Below, in pieces: positions 33,258-41,878 of a stretch of 64,000 nt of DNA; position 1 is the first letter of the stretch, and every line of letters starts with the position of its first letter. The DNA lies in contig JAJFUV010000240.1 in the NCBI GenBank assembly GCA_021372245.1, positions 22,857 to 86,856 of the forward strand, in the 5' to 3' direction. The position numbers and the translations under genes were made by a program. Origin of the DNA: Terriglobales bacterium (GTDB lineage Bacteria; Acidobacteriota; Terriglobia; Bryobacterales; Bryobacteraceae). The notes under the pieces were generated by a model. That model had not been told where the DNA came from and made no database searches. It saw nothing but the letters and a program-made list of their open reading frames with translations.

Positions 33258-33808
33258 CTGATTACACGAAGTTGAGCGACCGCGAGCTCGACGCGAAGTG
33301 TGAAGAGTTTATGGTGCCCGGATCGAAGGCGTGGTACTGCGCGGACACGGAGGAATGGCAACTACGGCGCTGTTCTCCATGGCGCGTGATACCCCGCTAC
33401 TCGCACGACCTCAATCGCGCCCGCGAGCTGGAGGATGAACTCATGCGGCGCGATGCGGCAGAGAAGAATCCGTTCGAGAGGCGGCTTGTTGAGTGCTACG
33501 AGACGCGCCTGCTAAACCTCGCGTCCCACATCAACAGCGGCACCGGGACGTTCGAGTACTTCCCGGCAATCCGCGCCACCGCCCGGCAGCGCGCCGAAGC
33601 ATTCTGTGCCGTGATGGACGCCGCTCAACCGATCTGGAGAGCGGGCGACCGCATCATCTACTGCGACGACGAACCACCCTATGCGGAACACGCCGCGACC
33701 ATCACCGAAGTCCGGCGCGCGGCGGGCTGGTACGAAGTCCAGCCGGACGACGTGCCCGACGATACGCCGGACATCCACGAGAGCTTGATTGTGAGGAGGG
33801 CTGACTGA
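33254..33808 (+). CDS. Hypothetical protein
   Basis: A 184-residue acidic protein. Two parts are visible: a helical N-terminal domain (KLSDRELDAKCEEFMVPGSK, SHDLNRARELEDELM) and a C-terminal beta module (GDRIIYCDDEPPYAEHAATI, ITEVRRAAGWYEVQPDDVP) that looks like a small SH3/KOW-type barrel. I cannot name a family. Starts and stops overlap neighbours by four bases or fewer. Confidence 0.6.
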   Translation: MTDYTKLSDRELDAKCEEFMVPGSKAWYCADTEEWQLRRCSPWRVIPRYSHDLNRARELEDELMRRDAAEKNPFERRLVECYETRLLNLASHINSGTGTFEYFPAIRATARQRAEAFCAVMDAAQPIWRAGDRIIYCDDEPPYAEHAATITEVRRAAGWYEVQPDDVPDDTPDIHESLIVRRAD

Positions 33809-33915
33809 TGGCAGACCGCATCGTCTCCTGGTTGGTGGTCTACGGCGGGGCGGGGGTCGTCATCGCGGGGATTTGGAGGGTGGTGACGTGGGTGGACGGG
33901 ATGGTGGGGTACTGA
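33808..33915 (+). CDS. Tiny membrane protein
   Basis: A 35-residue protein whose ATG overlaps the previous TGA. The product has one likely transmembrane helix (SWLVVYGGAGVVIAGIWRVV). It sits between a soluble protein and the exonuclease gene. Such small membrane proteins in early operons often affect host membrane or exclusion functions; there is no specific evidence here. Confidence 0.5.
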   Translation: MADRIVSWLVVYGGAGVVIAGIWRVVTWVDGMVGY

Positions 33916-33916
33916 T

Positions 33917-34846
33917 ATGGCAATCGACAGACAGATTCGCGCGAAGGGCCTGGGTGGCTCCGATATCGCCGCCATTGTGGGCCTGAGTCCGTACAAGACC
34001 CCGTGGGACGTGTTCGCGGAGAAGACGGGCCTGCTCGATCAGGTGGTAGAGGAGACGAACGAGCGGTTGAAGTGGGGCAAACTCCTCGAGCAAGCCATCG
34101 CCGCCGGGTACTCCGAACGCACGGGGCGCGAGATCGAATGGCTAGACCGGACATTCCAACACCCCGATAGGCCGTGGCAGGTCGGCACGCCGGATTTTGA
34201 GTGTAGGCGGGAGGATGAGCCGGGCGGCGATGCGAAGAACGTAGCGTGGGACCAAGCGCACCTCTGGGGCGAGGAAGGAACCGACCAGGTTCCGCAGCAC
34301 TACATGATCCAGGGCCATTGGTATATGTCCCTCAAGGGACGGCGGCAATGGGACTTCTGCCCGCTGTTCGGCGGCAACGACCTCCGCATCTACCCCGTGC
34401 TCTACGACGCCGACATCGAAGCGGCGTTGCTCGAAGCCGGTGAGAAGTTCTGGCGCGACCATATCCTGGCGAACGTGCCACCGGAGATCGGCGCGAGCGA
34501 CACGGCTGGCCGCTACCTCAAACAGCGCTTTCCCAAGAACTCCGGCAACCTCCGCATTGCGAACGCCGAGGAAGTCGCGCTACTCGCCTCCTACCGCCTG
34601 GCGCGCGAATCCTTCGACACCGCGAAGGAAATCAAGGATGGCCTGGAGAACCGGATCAAGCAGGCCATCGGAGACGACGACGGACTGACGGGGGCGTTCG
34701 GGAAGTTTTCCTGGAAGAAGACGAAGGACGGCAAGGAAACGGATTGGATTGCCGTGGCGAAGGAAGCCGGGGCCACGGCGGAGATGATCGCAAAACATAC
34801 GGCACCGAAGCCCGGTTTTCGGCGCATCGACGTGAGGTTCAAATAA
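33917..34846 (+). CDS. YqaJ-type viral recombination exonuclease
   Basis: A 309-residue protein. The lambda-exonuclease/YqaJ fold is shown by GGSDIAAIVGLSPYKTPWDV at the start, E58 in KLLEQAI, D93 in VGTPDFE and D105-x-K107, the PD-(D/E)XK metal site. QVPQHYMIQGHWYMSLKGRR is the helix typical of this family. The enzyme would resect double-stranded ends 5' to 3' for single-strand annealing. It starts the recombination block with the gp3-like protein and the SMC-like ATPase. Confidence 0.88.
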   Translation: MAIDRQIRAKGLGGSDIAAIVGLSPYKTPWDVFAEKTGLLDQVVEETNERLKWGKLLEQAIAAGYSERTGREIEWLDRTFQHPDRPWQVGTPDFECRREDEPGGDAKNVAWDQAHLWGEEGTDQVPQHYMIQGHWYMSLKGRRQWDFCPLFGGNDLRIYPVLYDADIEAALLEAGEKFWRDHILANVPPEIGASDTAGRYLKQRFPKNSGNLRIANAEEVALLASYRLARESFDTAKEIKDGLENRIKQAIGDDDGLTGAFGKFSWKKTKDGKETDWIAVAKEAGATAEMIAKHTAPKPGFRRIDVRFK

Positions 34847-34848
34847 CG

Positions 34849-36414
34849 ATGACAAGTCAGACGATTGCCCGCCCGCAACCGGGCGTGCTCTTTGGAATCA
34901 CTCACACCACGGACGGCGAACCAATCGTCCGTGAACCGAAACTGCTGCGCGTCGGCATCGGCCACCCCAAGGGCCTTGCGCTCTCCGTGTGGATGGAGGG
35001 TGGCGTGTGGCGCGGCAGTGCGGGCTACAAGAAGCCGCTCAAGTCCGTCCGCTTCGCTGATCGCAAGGCGGTTGAGAAGTGGTACTACGAGGAGAAAGCC
35101 AAGGCGGCGGCGAGCGAAGCCTACGCCAAGGAAATCACCTGCCCGTACCCGCGGAAACTGCCGTTCTTCTACTTCACCCGGCAACTCAGCGACGGCACGT
35201 TCGAGCCGGACTTCGACGCCATCGCGGCTCACGGCCAAATGCCCACCGAACTCGACATCGTGTTTCTGGACGACAACCCACTCGACGGCGCCTACCAGAT
35301 GTGGTCCAAGTCCGAACTCCGCTGCAAGGGCGACGGCATCAACGCAGAGCGAGTGCTGACGCTCGCCGGCCAGAAGTGGCTGACGTACACCCCGGCACCG
35401 GAGGAACTCGAACTGGCGGAAGCGGCGCGCAAGGATGGCCTGAAGTTCTTCCCGATCCAGGGCGGCTGCTTCACGTGCGGGTGCCCGTACACCACGGAAT
35501 ACCAGGACGGGCGCGGTCGTATGCAGCCCCCGCCATGCAAGCCCGGCGGCGACCTGAAGTTCCAACTCCTGAAGATCATCAGGGTGGGCGGCACGGCGTA
35601 CTTCCACACGACCGGCGTGCGCTCCATCCAAAACCTCTTCTCTGGCCTCTACCGGATCAAGGCGCTCACGGGCGGGCGGCTGGCTGGCATCCCGTTGAAG
35701 TTGGTCATGAGACCTTACAGAACCAACCACAACAACCAGCCCGCCATCCAGTACGGCGTGTCGATCGAGTTCCGGGCCGAAGACCTCGACGCGCTCAAGA
35801 AGAACCTCATCGAGCAGGCGTTGAAGTTCCGGCAGATCGCGGACCTCCCCGGCCAGGTGCTTGGAGGTGGACGTCAGATCGCGGCACCCGAAAGCCGGAT
35901 GCTTCCCGCGCCCGATACTGCCGACCCCGCCAGTGAGAGCGGTGCCACGTTGATCGACGACGAAGGCGAAGGTCTTCAGGCTCTCGCTATGAGCGCGGAG
36001 TTCTACGGGGCCACGGAGGACGACGGAGAGCCGGAGGGTGAACCGGAACCGCAGCAGGCTGGGAACGATGCCCTGAAGGCCGCGCTGGGGGCAAAGAAGC
36101 CCCAGGACGCTCCACCCGCCGCGCAGTCCCAAACCCCCGCACCCGAATCGACACAGGCCGCGGCACCCAGCGAAACCGCGCCGGAATCCATCCCCACGTT
36201 CAACGGCGAGTGGCCGGATGCTTTCGACGGGCCGGAGTGCATCTTCAACGGCGATCACATGCGATTCGACGAGCAAACCGGGAACTACCGGAAGGTGGAC
36301 ACGGAAGCGGCGCAGGCTCCGTCGCCGGCGCCTAAGCAGACGCAGCCGGTCGCTCGGCGTGGACGGCCCGCCCGTAACCCCGACGCTTTCGACTTTGGAG
36401 GTGGCAGGAAGTGA
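34849..36414 (+). CDS. phiC31 gp3-like phage protein
   Basis: A 521-residue protein. The central part pairs YQMWSKSELRCKGDG with a cysteine cluster (GGCFTCGCPY ... PPPCKPGGDLKFQLL) and a later strand-rich RIKALTGGRLAGIPLKLVM. This is the pattern I associate with the widespread phage gp3-like family, whose phiC31 and Bxb1-type members can act as recombination directionality factors. The C-terminal third is Pro/Glu/Ala-rich and disordered. Next to YqaJ it may serve recombination or replication; an RDF role is only a possibility because this phage carries a tyrosine integrase. Confidence 0.5.
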   Translation: MTSQTIARPQPGVLFGITHTTDGEPIVREPKLLRVGIGHPKGLALSVWMEGGVWRGSAGYKKPLKSVRFADRKAVEKWYYEEKAKAAASEAYAKEITCPYPRKLPFFYFTRQLSDGTFEPDFDAIAAHGQMPTELDIVFLDDNPLDGAYQMWSKSELRCKGDGINAERVLTLAGQKWLTYTPAPEELELAEAARKDGLKFFPIQGGCFTCGCPYTTEYQDGRGRMQPPPCKPGGDLKFQLLKIIRVGGTAYFHTTGVRSIQNLFSGLYRIKALTGGRLAGIPLKLVMRPYRTNHNNQPAIQYGVSIEFRAEDLDALKKNLIEQALKFRQIADLPGQVLGGGRQIAAPESRMLPAPDTADPASESGATLIDDEGEGLQALAMSAEFYGATEDDGEPEGEPEPQQAGNDALKAALGAKKPQDAPPAAQSQTPAPESTQAAAPSETAPESIPTFNGEWPDAFDGPECIFNGDHMRFDEQTGNYRKVDTEAAQAPSPAPKQTQPVARRGRPARNPDAFDFGGGRK

Positions 36415-37799
36415 GGATTTCCCGCGCCGCGGCGCACAACGCGAAGGGTTTTCAGGAATTCGACCAGACCTTCGGGGATGTCAACCTCATCTCTGGCAGG
36501 AATGGAAACGGAAAATCCAGCGTCCTTGATATCCTCTGCGCGGCTTTCGTCACTGACGGGAGCCGCAACCTCCTCAAGTCCGGGGAGGAAGAGGGCTGGC
36601 TGCTGGTGGTGCTGGAGGACGAGGGCGATACCTTCGAAATCCGGCGCACCCTCACCCCGGGCAAGGTTTCGGAGCCGACCATCAAAAGCAGCAAAACCGG
36701 CAAGGTCGGCGCCTACGCCCGCTTCATTAAGGAAATCGTCGATACCGCAACCCTCGACCCTATCCGGAAGGTGATGACGGCATCGACAAAAGAGCAGTTG
36801 GCGATACTGCTCGAGACGCTGCCGTTCGAACTGGAACCCGGAGCCATTGCAACTGCCGTGGCCGGGTGCCTCCCGCCGGATGTTCTGAGCCGGACGGAGA
36901 AATTGCCCGCTCTCGACGCCATCAAAGCCGCTTACGACCACATCTACAGCGACCGCCGCGATACGAACCGAGACGCGAAGAAGGCCCGCATCCAGGCGCA
37001 GCAGTTGCGGGAGTCGCTGACTGGAGCGGCGGACGGGGCGGACTGGGGTTCAGTTGCCGGGGCACTCCTGGAGCAGATCCAGAAACTCGCCGCACGTGAA
37101 GCCCGCGACCGGGAGGCCGCCGAGCGCCAATACGGTGAAGCAAAGAAGGTGCTGGCTGAGCGGTTCGCCAGATCGGAAAGGGAAATCGATGCCGATATCG
37201 ACGCGCAGATTGCCGCCCTCAATGAGCAGCGCCGTCAGCGCAAGGAAGCCCTCGCATCCCAGAAGGAAACGAAGGCCGAAGAACTGGCATCCGGTCACCG
37301 GGCGAACCTTGACGGCATCGCCGAAGCTGTCCGTCCGGAACGCGAGCGACTGACCTCTGAGCACGCCGCAGCGAACGAACGCGCTGGCAGGGAAGCCGCT
37401 GATGCACGCACGAAGGCTAACGCCGAAGCCAATGAACAGGAAGCCGCTTCCCTTGAATCGAAGTCCGAAGCCATGACCGGCGCCCTCAAGTCACTCGACG
37501 GCGTGCGCGAAAAACTCCTGGAGAAGTTGCCCATCAAGGGACTGGAGATTCGCGGCGGGGTGGCGTACCTGGATGGCGTGCCCCTGGAAGAGAAGAATAC
37601 CGCTGAGCGGGCCATCTTCTGGATTCGCGTGGCGGTCCTCCGGGCCATGAATAAGGATCTCGGCGTGGTGGTTATCGACGACGCCGAGCACTTCGATGAC
37701 ATCAACTTCCCGATCCTGGTGGATGCGGCGAAACGCAGCGGATTGCAGTTCTTCATCTCGCGCGTAGCACCGCACGAATTCCAGATCGAAACCGTTTAG
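36411..37799 (+). CDS. SMC/Rad50-like ATPase
   Basis: A 462-residue protein from a GTG overlapping the upstream stop. Walker A is GRNGNGKSS (residues 29-37) after NLISG, and Walker B is VVVIDDAEHFDD near residue 420. Between them run long charged coiled-coil helices (about 195-350). The arrangement is that of RecF/SbcC-type ABC ATPases that bind DNA ends. With the YqaJ nuclease upstream it may form a phage end-processing pair analogous to SbcCD. No zinc hook is obvious at the coil tip. Confidence 0.85.
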   Translation: MRISRAAAHNAKGFQEFDQTFGDVNLISGRNGNGKSSVLDILCAAFVTDGSRNLLKSGEEEGWLLVVLEDEGDTFEIRRTLTPGKVSEPTIKSSKTGKVGAYARFIKEIVDTATLDPIRKVMTASTKEQLAILLETLPFELEPGAIATAVAGCLPPDVLSRTEKLPALDAIKAAYDHIYSDRRDTNRDAKKARIQAQQLRESLTGAADGADWGSVAGALLEQIQKLAAREARDREAAERQYGEAKKVLAERFARSEREIDADIDAQIAALNEQRRQRKEALASQKETKAEELASGHRANLDGIAEAVRPERERLTSEHAAANERAGREAADARTKANAEANEQEAASLESKSEAMTGALKSLDGVREKLLEKLPIKGLEIRGGVAYLDGVPLEEKNTAERAIFWIRVAVLRAMNKDLGVVVIDDAEHFDDINFPILVDAAKRSGLQFFISRVAPHEFQIETV

Positions 37800-37848
37800 C
37801 AATCGGGGCGGGCCTTCCGCCCCTGAATTTGAGAGGAGAAAGGAAAAC

Positions 37849-38670
37849 GTGAATTACGCAAAGAAAACAACGGGGCTCATCGCTGTAATCCTCGCCATCG
37901 CAGCAACCATGTTGACGGGCTGCGGGTACACATCACCCGACGCCGGGCACGAGTCGGTACTGATTATGAAGCCACTGGTCTTCGGGCATGGCGGCGTGGA
38001 CTCCGACCCGGTGAAAACCGGCCTCACCTTCACGGCGCTGACGACCGATGCCGTTACCGTCAACATGCAGCCGCAGCAATTTCCGGTTCACTTCGACGAC
38101 CTGATGTCATCAGACGGCGTGCCACTCGACTTCGACGGCGTGGTCCGGCTACAGGTGACCGACAGCGTGTCGCTTATCAAGAACTTCGGCCCCGGGTGGT
38201 ACGAGAACAACGTGGAGGTGGAGTTCCGTAACCGCGTGCGCCAGTCCGTCCGCAAGCACGGCATGAACGAGACGGCCATCAGTACCAAGGCTATCGAGGA
38301 GATCGACCACGAGGTGTCGGAGTCGATGGAGAAGTATCTGGCGGAGGCGAAACTTCCACTCCGGTTGATACAGGTCACAGTGGGCAAGGCGAACCCGCCC
38401 GACTCCATCAAGAGCCAGCGCGTCGAGACGGCGGCGCAGCAGCAGCGCGTGCTCACTGAGGGCCAGCGCAAACTTGCTGAGGACTCCCGCATGGAGGCCG
38501 AAAAGAGCCGCGCCAAGGCCGACAACGCCTACCGCGAGGCCATGCAACTGTCGCCGGACCAGTTCCTCAAACTGGAGACGATCAAGATGCAGGAGAAGGC
38601 GTGCGCGGCGGGGCACTGTACATTCCTGGTGGGCACAGGCGCGGTGCCGACCATAGACGTACGCAAGTAG
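37849..38670 (+). CDS. SPFH/prohibitin-like lipoprotein
   Basis: A 273-residue protein with a GTG start and GAGGAG before it. The lipobox LTGC (Cys25) follows a hydrophobic signal, so it should be lipid-anchored. The body resembles the SPFH domain: VPLDFDGVVRLQVTDSVSLI, a middle region, then RLIQVTVGKANPPDSIKSQR and a long Ala/Glu/Lys helix (AEKSRAKADNAYREAMQLSP). SPFH proteins scaffold membrane proteases and microdomains. In a phage this may protect or redirect membrane proteins, but the role is not known. Confidence 0.7.
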   Translation: MNYAKKTTGLIAVILAIAATMLTGCGYTSPDAGHESVLIMKPLVFGHGGVDSDPVKTGLTFTALTTDAVTVNMQPQQFPVHFDDLMSSDGVPLDFDGVVRLQVTDSVSLIKNFGPGWYENNVEVEFRNRVRQSVRKHGMNETAISTKAIEEIDHEVSESMEKYLAEAKLPLRLIQVTVGKANPPDSIKSQRVETAAQQQRVLTEGQRKLAEDSRMEAEKSRAKADNAYREAMQLSPDQFLKLETIKMQEKACAAGHCTFLVGTGAVPTIDVRK

Positions 38671-38792
38671 CGCCCTTTCGGGGGCTCCAGCCCCCATCTG
38701 AACCGGCCGCTCGCAAGCCTCGTCCCTCGGGGGAGGCGTACGGGGTGGGCGAGCGGCCGGTTGAGGTGACAGTTAGTGGAAAGCGAAAACCA

Positions 38793-39542
38793 ATGATCCT
38801 AACCCTACCCGCCGAGCTTGAAGTCTTCGACATGCGCTTCGAGAACGTGGACTACCTCGTTGTCGAGCGTGACTCCCTCATGCGCGTCCTGGAGTCCGTC
38901 CGTGGAGCCAACACGACGGCCCCTGTCGTGGCGCAGGAGACGCCGGAGAGCGCACCGGAGCCTCCGGCACCTGAGCCACCCGCCGAGGTTGTCAGGAAGC
39001 AGTCGCAGCGCGCGGAAACAGCCGTGCCCAAGAAGCGCGCCTCCCCGAAGTCCGATCTGGTTCTGGCGCAACTCCCCGGCACACTGGCGGAAATTTCCCT
39101 GCGTCTGGGATGGGACAAACATCGGGTGTCCCTGCATCTCAACGCGATGCGGAAGAACGGGCAGATCAAGAACGTCGATGGAAAGTGGACGTCCCTGGCG
39201 GAACCGGGGCCACTGGCGGAGAAGGTAGTCGCGGAACCCCCGGAACCTCCGACCGTGCGCGACCTCAAGCAAGAACTGAACGCGCCGAAGCCGGATGACT
39301 CCGACGACGCCCCGCGCATCACCAACCGCGGACTGATCCACCAGGCGCTCACGGAAGGCCCGAAGACCCTGATCGGGGTGGCTCAGTGGGTACGTGCCCA
39401 CGGGCGGCCGGCGATGAACACCGAACTCGCGGGCGTCCTGCTGCCCCAGATGGAGCGCGACGGGCAAGTGGAGTGGGTCGAATCTGGCACGCCAGGGCGG
39501 GTGTCCATGTGGCAGATCGCTGGCGGCGGGGAGAACTCGTGA
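38793..39542 (+). CDS. Double winged-helix protein
   Basis: A 249-residue protein from ATG 38793. Two winged-helix-like segments are visible: LAQLPGTLAEISLRLGWDKH with RVSLHLNAMRKNGQI, and LIHQALTEGPKTLIGVAQW with MNTELAGVLLPQMERDGQVE. They are joined by Pro/Glu-rich linkers. This suggests DNA binding, perhaps as a regulator or a replication adaptor. The N-terminal 40 residues form a separate small domain. It overlaps the next GTG start by four bases. Confidence 0.6.
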   Translation: MILTLPAELEVFDMRFENVDYLVVERDSLMRVLESVRGANTTAPVVAQETPESAPEPPAPEPPAEVVRKQSQRAETAVPKKRASPKSDLVLAQLPGTLAEISLRLGWDKHRVSLHLNAMRKNGQIKNVDGKWTSLAEPGPLAEKVVAEPPEPPTVRDLKQELNAPKPDDSDDAPRITNRGLIHQALTEGPKTLIGVAQWVRAHGRPAMNTELAGVLLPQMERDGQVEWVESGTPGRVSMWQIAGGGENS

Positions 39543-39664
39543 CGCAAATCATCGACCTCATCGGTACCTGGATCTGCCGCCACTTCCATCCTCGCGGCTA
39601 TCCGTTGTCGGGTGGCGCGGAGTGCCCGACGTGCAGGCGGCGGGTTCCGGTGCCGTGGGAGTGA
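39539..39664 (+). CDS. Tiny zinc-binding protein
   Basis: A 41-residue protein with a GTG start overlapping the previous stop. One knuckle CPTCRRRVPVPWE follows ICRHFHPRGYPLSGGAE; C and H residues (C12, H14, H16 then the CxxC) could bind one zinc. It belongs to the many short zinc-binding genes of this operon. Confidence 0.5.
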   Translation: MTQIIDLIGTWICRHFHPRGYPLSGGAECPTCRRRVPVPWE

Positions 39665-39697
39665 TGGTTTCGTAAACAGGAGGAACGACAGCAAGTT

Positions 39698-40519
39698 ATG
39701 AGAGCAGAATGCAATCGGCACGTACAGTGCTATTTCAGCGCGGAGGAGAAGGCGGAATTCGCCCGTCAACTCGCGCGAAACACGCAAGACCTGGAGGCGC
39801 TGAATGACCGTAAAGCGCAGGTAACCAGTGAATTTACCGCGAAGATCAAAGCTGCAACGGCGGAAATCTTTAAGGTCGCGCGGCTCATGAACAACGGATA
39901 CGAATATCGCGACGTGAAGTGCGACGTCCTGTACGACACCCCGAAGCGCGGCTACAAGCGAATCATCCGCATGGACACCGGCGAGGTGGTTGAGGATTGC
40001 CCAATGAGTCCCGACGAACTCCAACAGAGCCTCGACTTCGCGGTGGAGGCGGCAGTCGAATCGGCGAACGGAGCGGCACCGGAGACGGAAGAACCGAAGG
40101 CTGAGACGGAACCGGAACCCGAGGTGCAGCGTGAGATGGTTCCGGAACCCGAAGTAGAAGAATCCGAACCGGACCCCTTCGCCGACACCCTCACACCGGC
40201 TGAGATGCCCGCCCCGCTGTCCGAACCCGTGCGGATCGTCGGCTCCGGCAACGACTGGCACGCAGAGATCGTGATTCTCGAGACGGCGGCGGGATTCCAG
40301 GCTGAAGTCTCCATGCAAATCGGCTCCAGCGATCAGGTGCCCGTGGACGGAGGCACCATCTTCGCGTCGGAATCCGAAGCGCGGGAAGATGCGGCAAAGC
40401 GGCTCTATGGATACGCGCAGACGTGCTACGCGGAGGCTAGTGGCAAGCCGAAGCGGGCGATCCACGGGCTGATGGCGTGGGCGGCGGAGTACGTGCCGCG
40501 GTCGAAGAAGGAAGAGTAG
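39698..40519 (+). CDS. Hypothetical protein with acidic linker
   Basis: A 273-residue protein. The N-terminal domain (about 1-100) contains helix EEKAEFARQLARNTQDLEAL and a beta hairpin YEYRDVKCDVLYDTPKRGYK. The first part resembles a small phage family that binds single-stranded DNA partners, although I am not certain. A Glu/Pro-rich linker (about 120-170) leads to a C-terminal alpha/beta domain (EIVILETAAGFQAEVSMQIG, AREDAAKRLYGYAQTC). No enzyme motif seen. Confidence 0.55.
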   Translation: MRAECNRHVQCYFSAEEKAEFARQLARNTQDLEALNDRKAQVTSEFTAKIKAATAEIFKVARLMNNGYEYRDVKCDVLYDTPKRGYKRIIRMDTGEVVEDCPMSPDELQQSLDFAVEAAVESANGAAPETEEPKAETEPEPEVQREMVPEPEVEESEPDPFADTLTPAEMPAPLSEPVRIVGSGNDWHAEIVILETAAGFQAEVSMQIGSSDQVPVDGGTIFASESEAREDAAKRLYGYAQTCYAEASGKPKRAIHGLMAWAAEYVPRSKKEE

Positions 40520-40570
40520 GGGAGGGGCGGAGAAATCCGCCCTGTGATAGCGGCGGGGAGGCTGCAACGA

Positions 40571-40792
40571 ATGCGTGACCCGAGAGTGGACCCGCAGGCG
40601 GGAGATGTGCTGCGGAAGGGCAAGCGGCAGAGAAAAGTCGTTGGACGACCGGATTTTCGCGGCCCATGGGTGATATACCGGACCCCCACTGACGAGAAGC
40701 AGGATGCATTTACCGCAGAGCGGCTTCCGTTATGGCAGAAGCGGGCCACGGATGCCGAGGTTGTCAGCGTGAGCGGCGGGGAGGTCGCATAG
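40571..40792 (+). CDS. Small protein ending in the shared GGEVA tail
   Basis: A 73-residue protein from ATG 40571 with GGAGG nearby. VDPQAGDVLRKGKRQRKVVG and RGPWVIYRTPTDE suggest a small beta barrel (PUA/Tudor-like). Its last codons and ribosome site form the first of four near-identical junctions in this stretch. No family named. Confidence 0.55.
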   Translation: MRDPRVDPQAGDVLRKGKRQRKVVGRPDFRGPWVIYRTPTDEKQDAFTAERLPLWQKRATDAEVVSVSGGEVA

Positions 40793-41257
40793 ATGACGAA
40801 GTACGTAGCAGGTTTTTTGTTCAGTGATGACCGCCAGCGCGTGGCCCTGATTCACAAGAACCACGGCCCCGCTGTGCTGGTCGGAAAGTGGAATGCCATC
40901 GGCGGAAAACGCAATCTAGGCGCGCCAGGACTGCCGGACGAAAGCGCCGACGCCGCGATGTGGCGTGAGTTCCTGGAGGAGACCGGAGTCGGGGTTGCAT
41001 GGACTCCGTTTCTGCGACTGCGCGGCAAGGACTGGCAGGTGGATTTTTTCCACGCCTTTTGTTCGCTGGATCTCGCGAACGTGCGGACGATGGAGTCGGA
41101 AGAGGTTCGGGTATTCGACATCGAAAATCTACCGAAAGTTGTTCCGAACCTTCGGTGGATCATCCCCATGGCTCTCGGACATGAGGATGATCACGTCTGG
41201 GTGTACGAGGTCATTGAAAAGGAAACATTCGCACCGAGGGCAGGGGAGGCCGCCTGA
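40793..41257 (+). CDS. Nudix hydrolase
   Basis: A 154-residue protein. The Nudix box is G-x5-E-x7-REFLEETG with REFLEE at residues 58-63; VGKWNAIGGKR comes before it as expected. Nudix enzymes cleave nucleoside diphosphates linked to another group and may clean or tune nucleotide pools during infection. The start is directly coupled to the previous gene through a shared junction sequence. Confidence 0.88.
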   Translation: MTKYVAGFLFSDDRQRVALIHKNHGPAVLVGKWNAIGGKRNLGAPGLPDESADAAMWREFLEETGVGVAWTPFLRLRGKDWQVDFFHAFCSLDLANVRTMESEEVRVFDIENLPKVVPNLRWIIPMALGHEDDHVWVYEVIEKETFAPRAGEAA

Positions 41258-41258
41258 G

Positions 41259-41543
41259 ATGACGCGAGTGGTGAATCTTCGCCGGGAGCCGTACGACGTG
41301 TATATCGGTCGCCCTGGCAGGGGGCAGAAGGGACCGTGGGGAAACCCGTTTACGCTCGGGCGGGATGGCGACCGCGCTGCGGTGCTGGCGAAGTACCGTC
41401 GCTGGTTGTTGAGCCATCCGGAATTGGTCGAGCGGGCACGGCGGGAGCTAAAAGGCAAGACGCTTGGGTGTTTCTGTAAGCCACTGGCATGTCATGGTGA
41501 TGTGCTGGCGGAACTGATTGATGGCGGCGGGGAGGCCGCCTGA
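41259..41543 (+). CDS. DUF4326-family protein
   Basis: A 94-residue protein. YDVYIGRPGRGQKGPWGNPF then VERARRELKGKTLGCFCKPL with ACHGDVLAELID match the DUF4326 pattern, with conserved GNPF and C-x-C-x-P-x2-CHGD. The function of this family is unknown; it is common in phages and may bind a nucleotide or metal. It ends in the same GGGEAA tail as its neighbour. Confidence 0.82.
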   Translation: MTRVVNLRREPYDVYIGRPGRGQKGPWGNPFTLGRDGDRAAVLAKYRRWLLSHPELVERARRELKGKTLGCFCKPLACHGDVLAELIDGGGEAA

Positions 41544-41544
41544 G

Positions 41545-41877
41545 ATGCCCGAGCTGATCGTGACGAGCGGCGACGGGGCTACAAGTCCCGCCACGCGGTT
41601 GCCCCATGCGCTGATAGGCCGCTGGCGCGCGGGCGAATCAGTGGCTGAACTCAGCGCGGATTACGGCCTTTCCGTGGATGCCGTTGAGTTGGCCTTGGAG
41701 GTTGCGGCGCTACGCGAGGTCATCGCGGCGCTGCCAGCCAAGCGGCGGGTTAAGGCGCTCACGGACGCGCATCGCCGGCTGGGTGGATGGCGGATGTTCC
41801 GGCTCGTGCCGAGTCGCGGGCCGTTCCGCGTGTTGTTTGATTCGAGGGTAACGTCTGGCGGCGGGGAGGCCGCGTAA
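41545..41877 (+). CDS. Small HTH-like protein
   Basis: A 110-residue protein. LIGRWRAGESVAELSADYGL followed by SVDAVELALEVAAL is a helix-turn-helix of the DUF433 type, found in antitoxin-like and phage proteins. The C-terminal part has LGGWRMFRLVPSRGPFRVLF. It ends in GGGEAA, the recurring tail of this cluster. It could be a regulator; no partner toxin is visible. Confidence 0.6.
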   Translation: MPELIVTSGDGATSPATRLPHALIGRWRAGESVAELSADYGLSVDAVELALEVAALREVIAALPAKRRVKALTDAHRRLGGWRMFRLVPSRGPFRVLFDSRVTSGGGEAA

Positions 41878-41878
41878 C

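Noticed and set aside
34591..36276. Minus-strand open frame (561 codons) opposite the YqaJ and gp3-like genes
   Set aside because: Runs across two coupled, well-supported genes; translation has no motif.
38601..38792. Upstream extension of the double winged-helix gene
   Set aside because: The extension overlaps the SPFH lipoprotein end and is Arg/Pro/Gly low-complexity; ATG 38793 gives a normal domain start.
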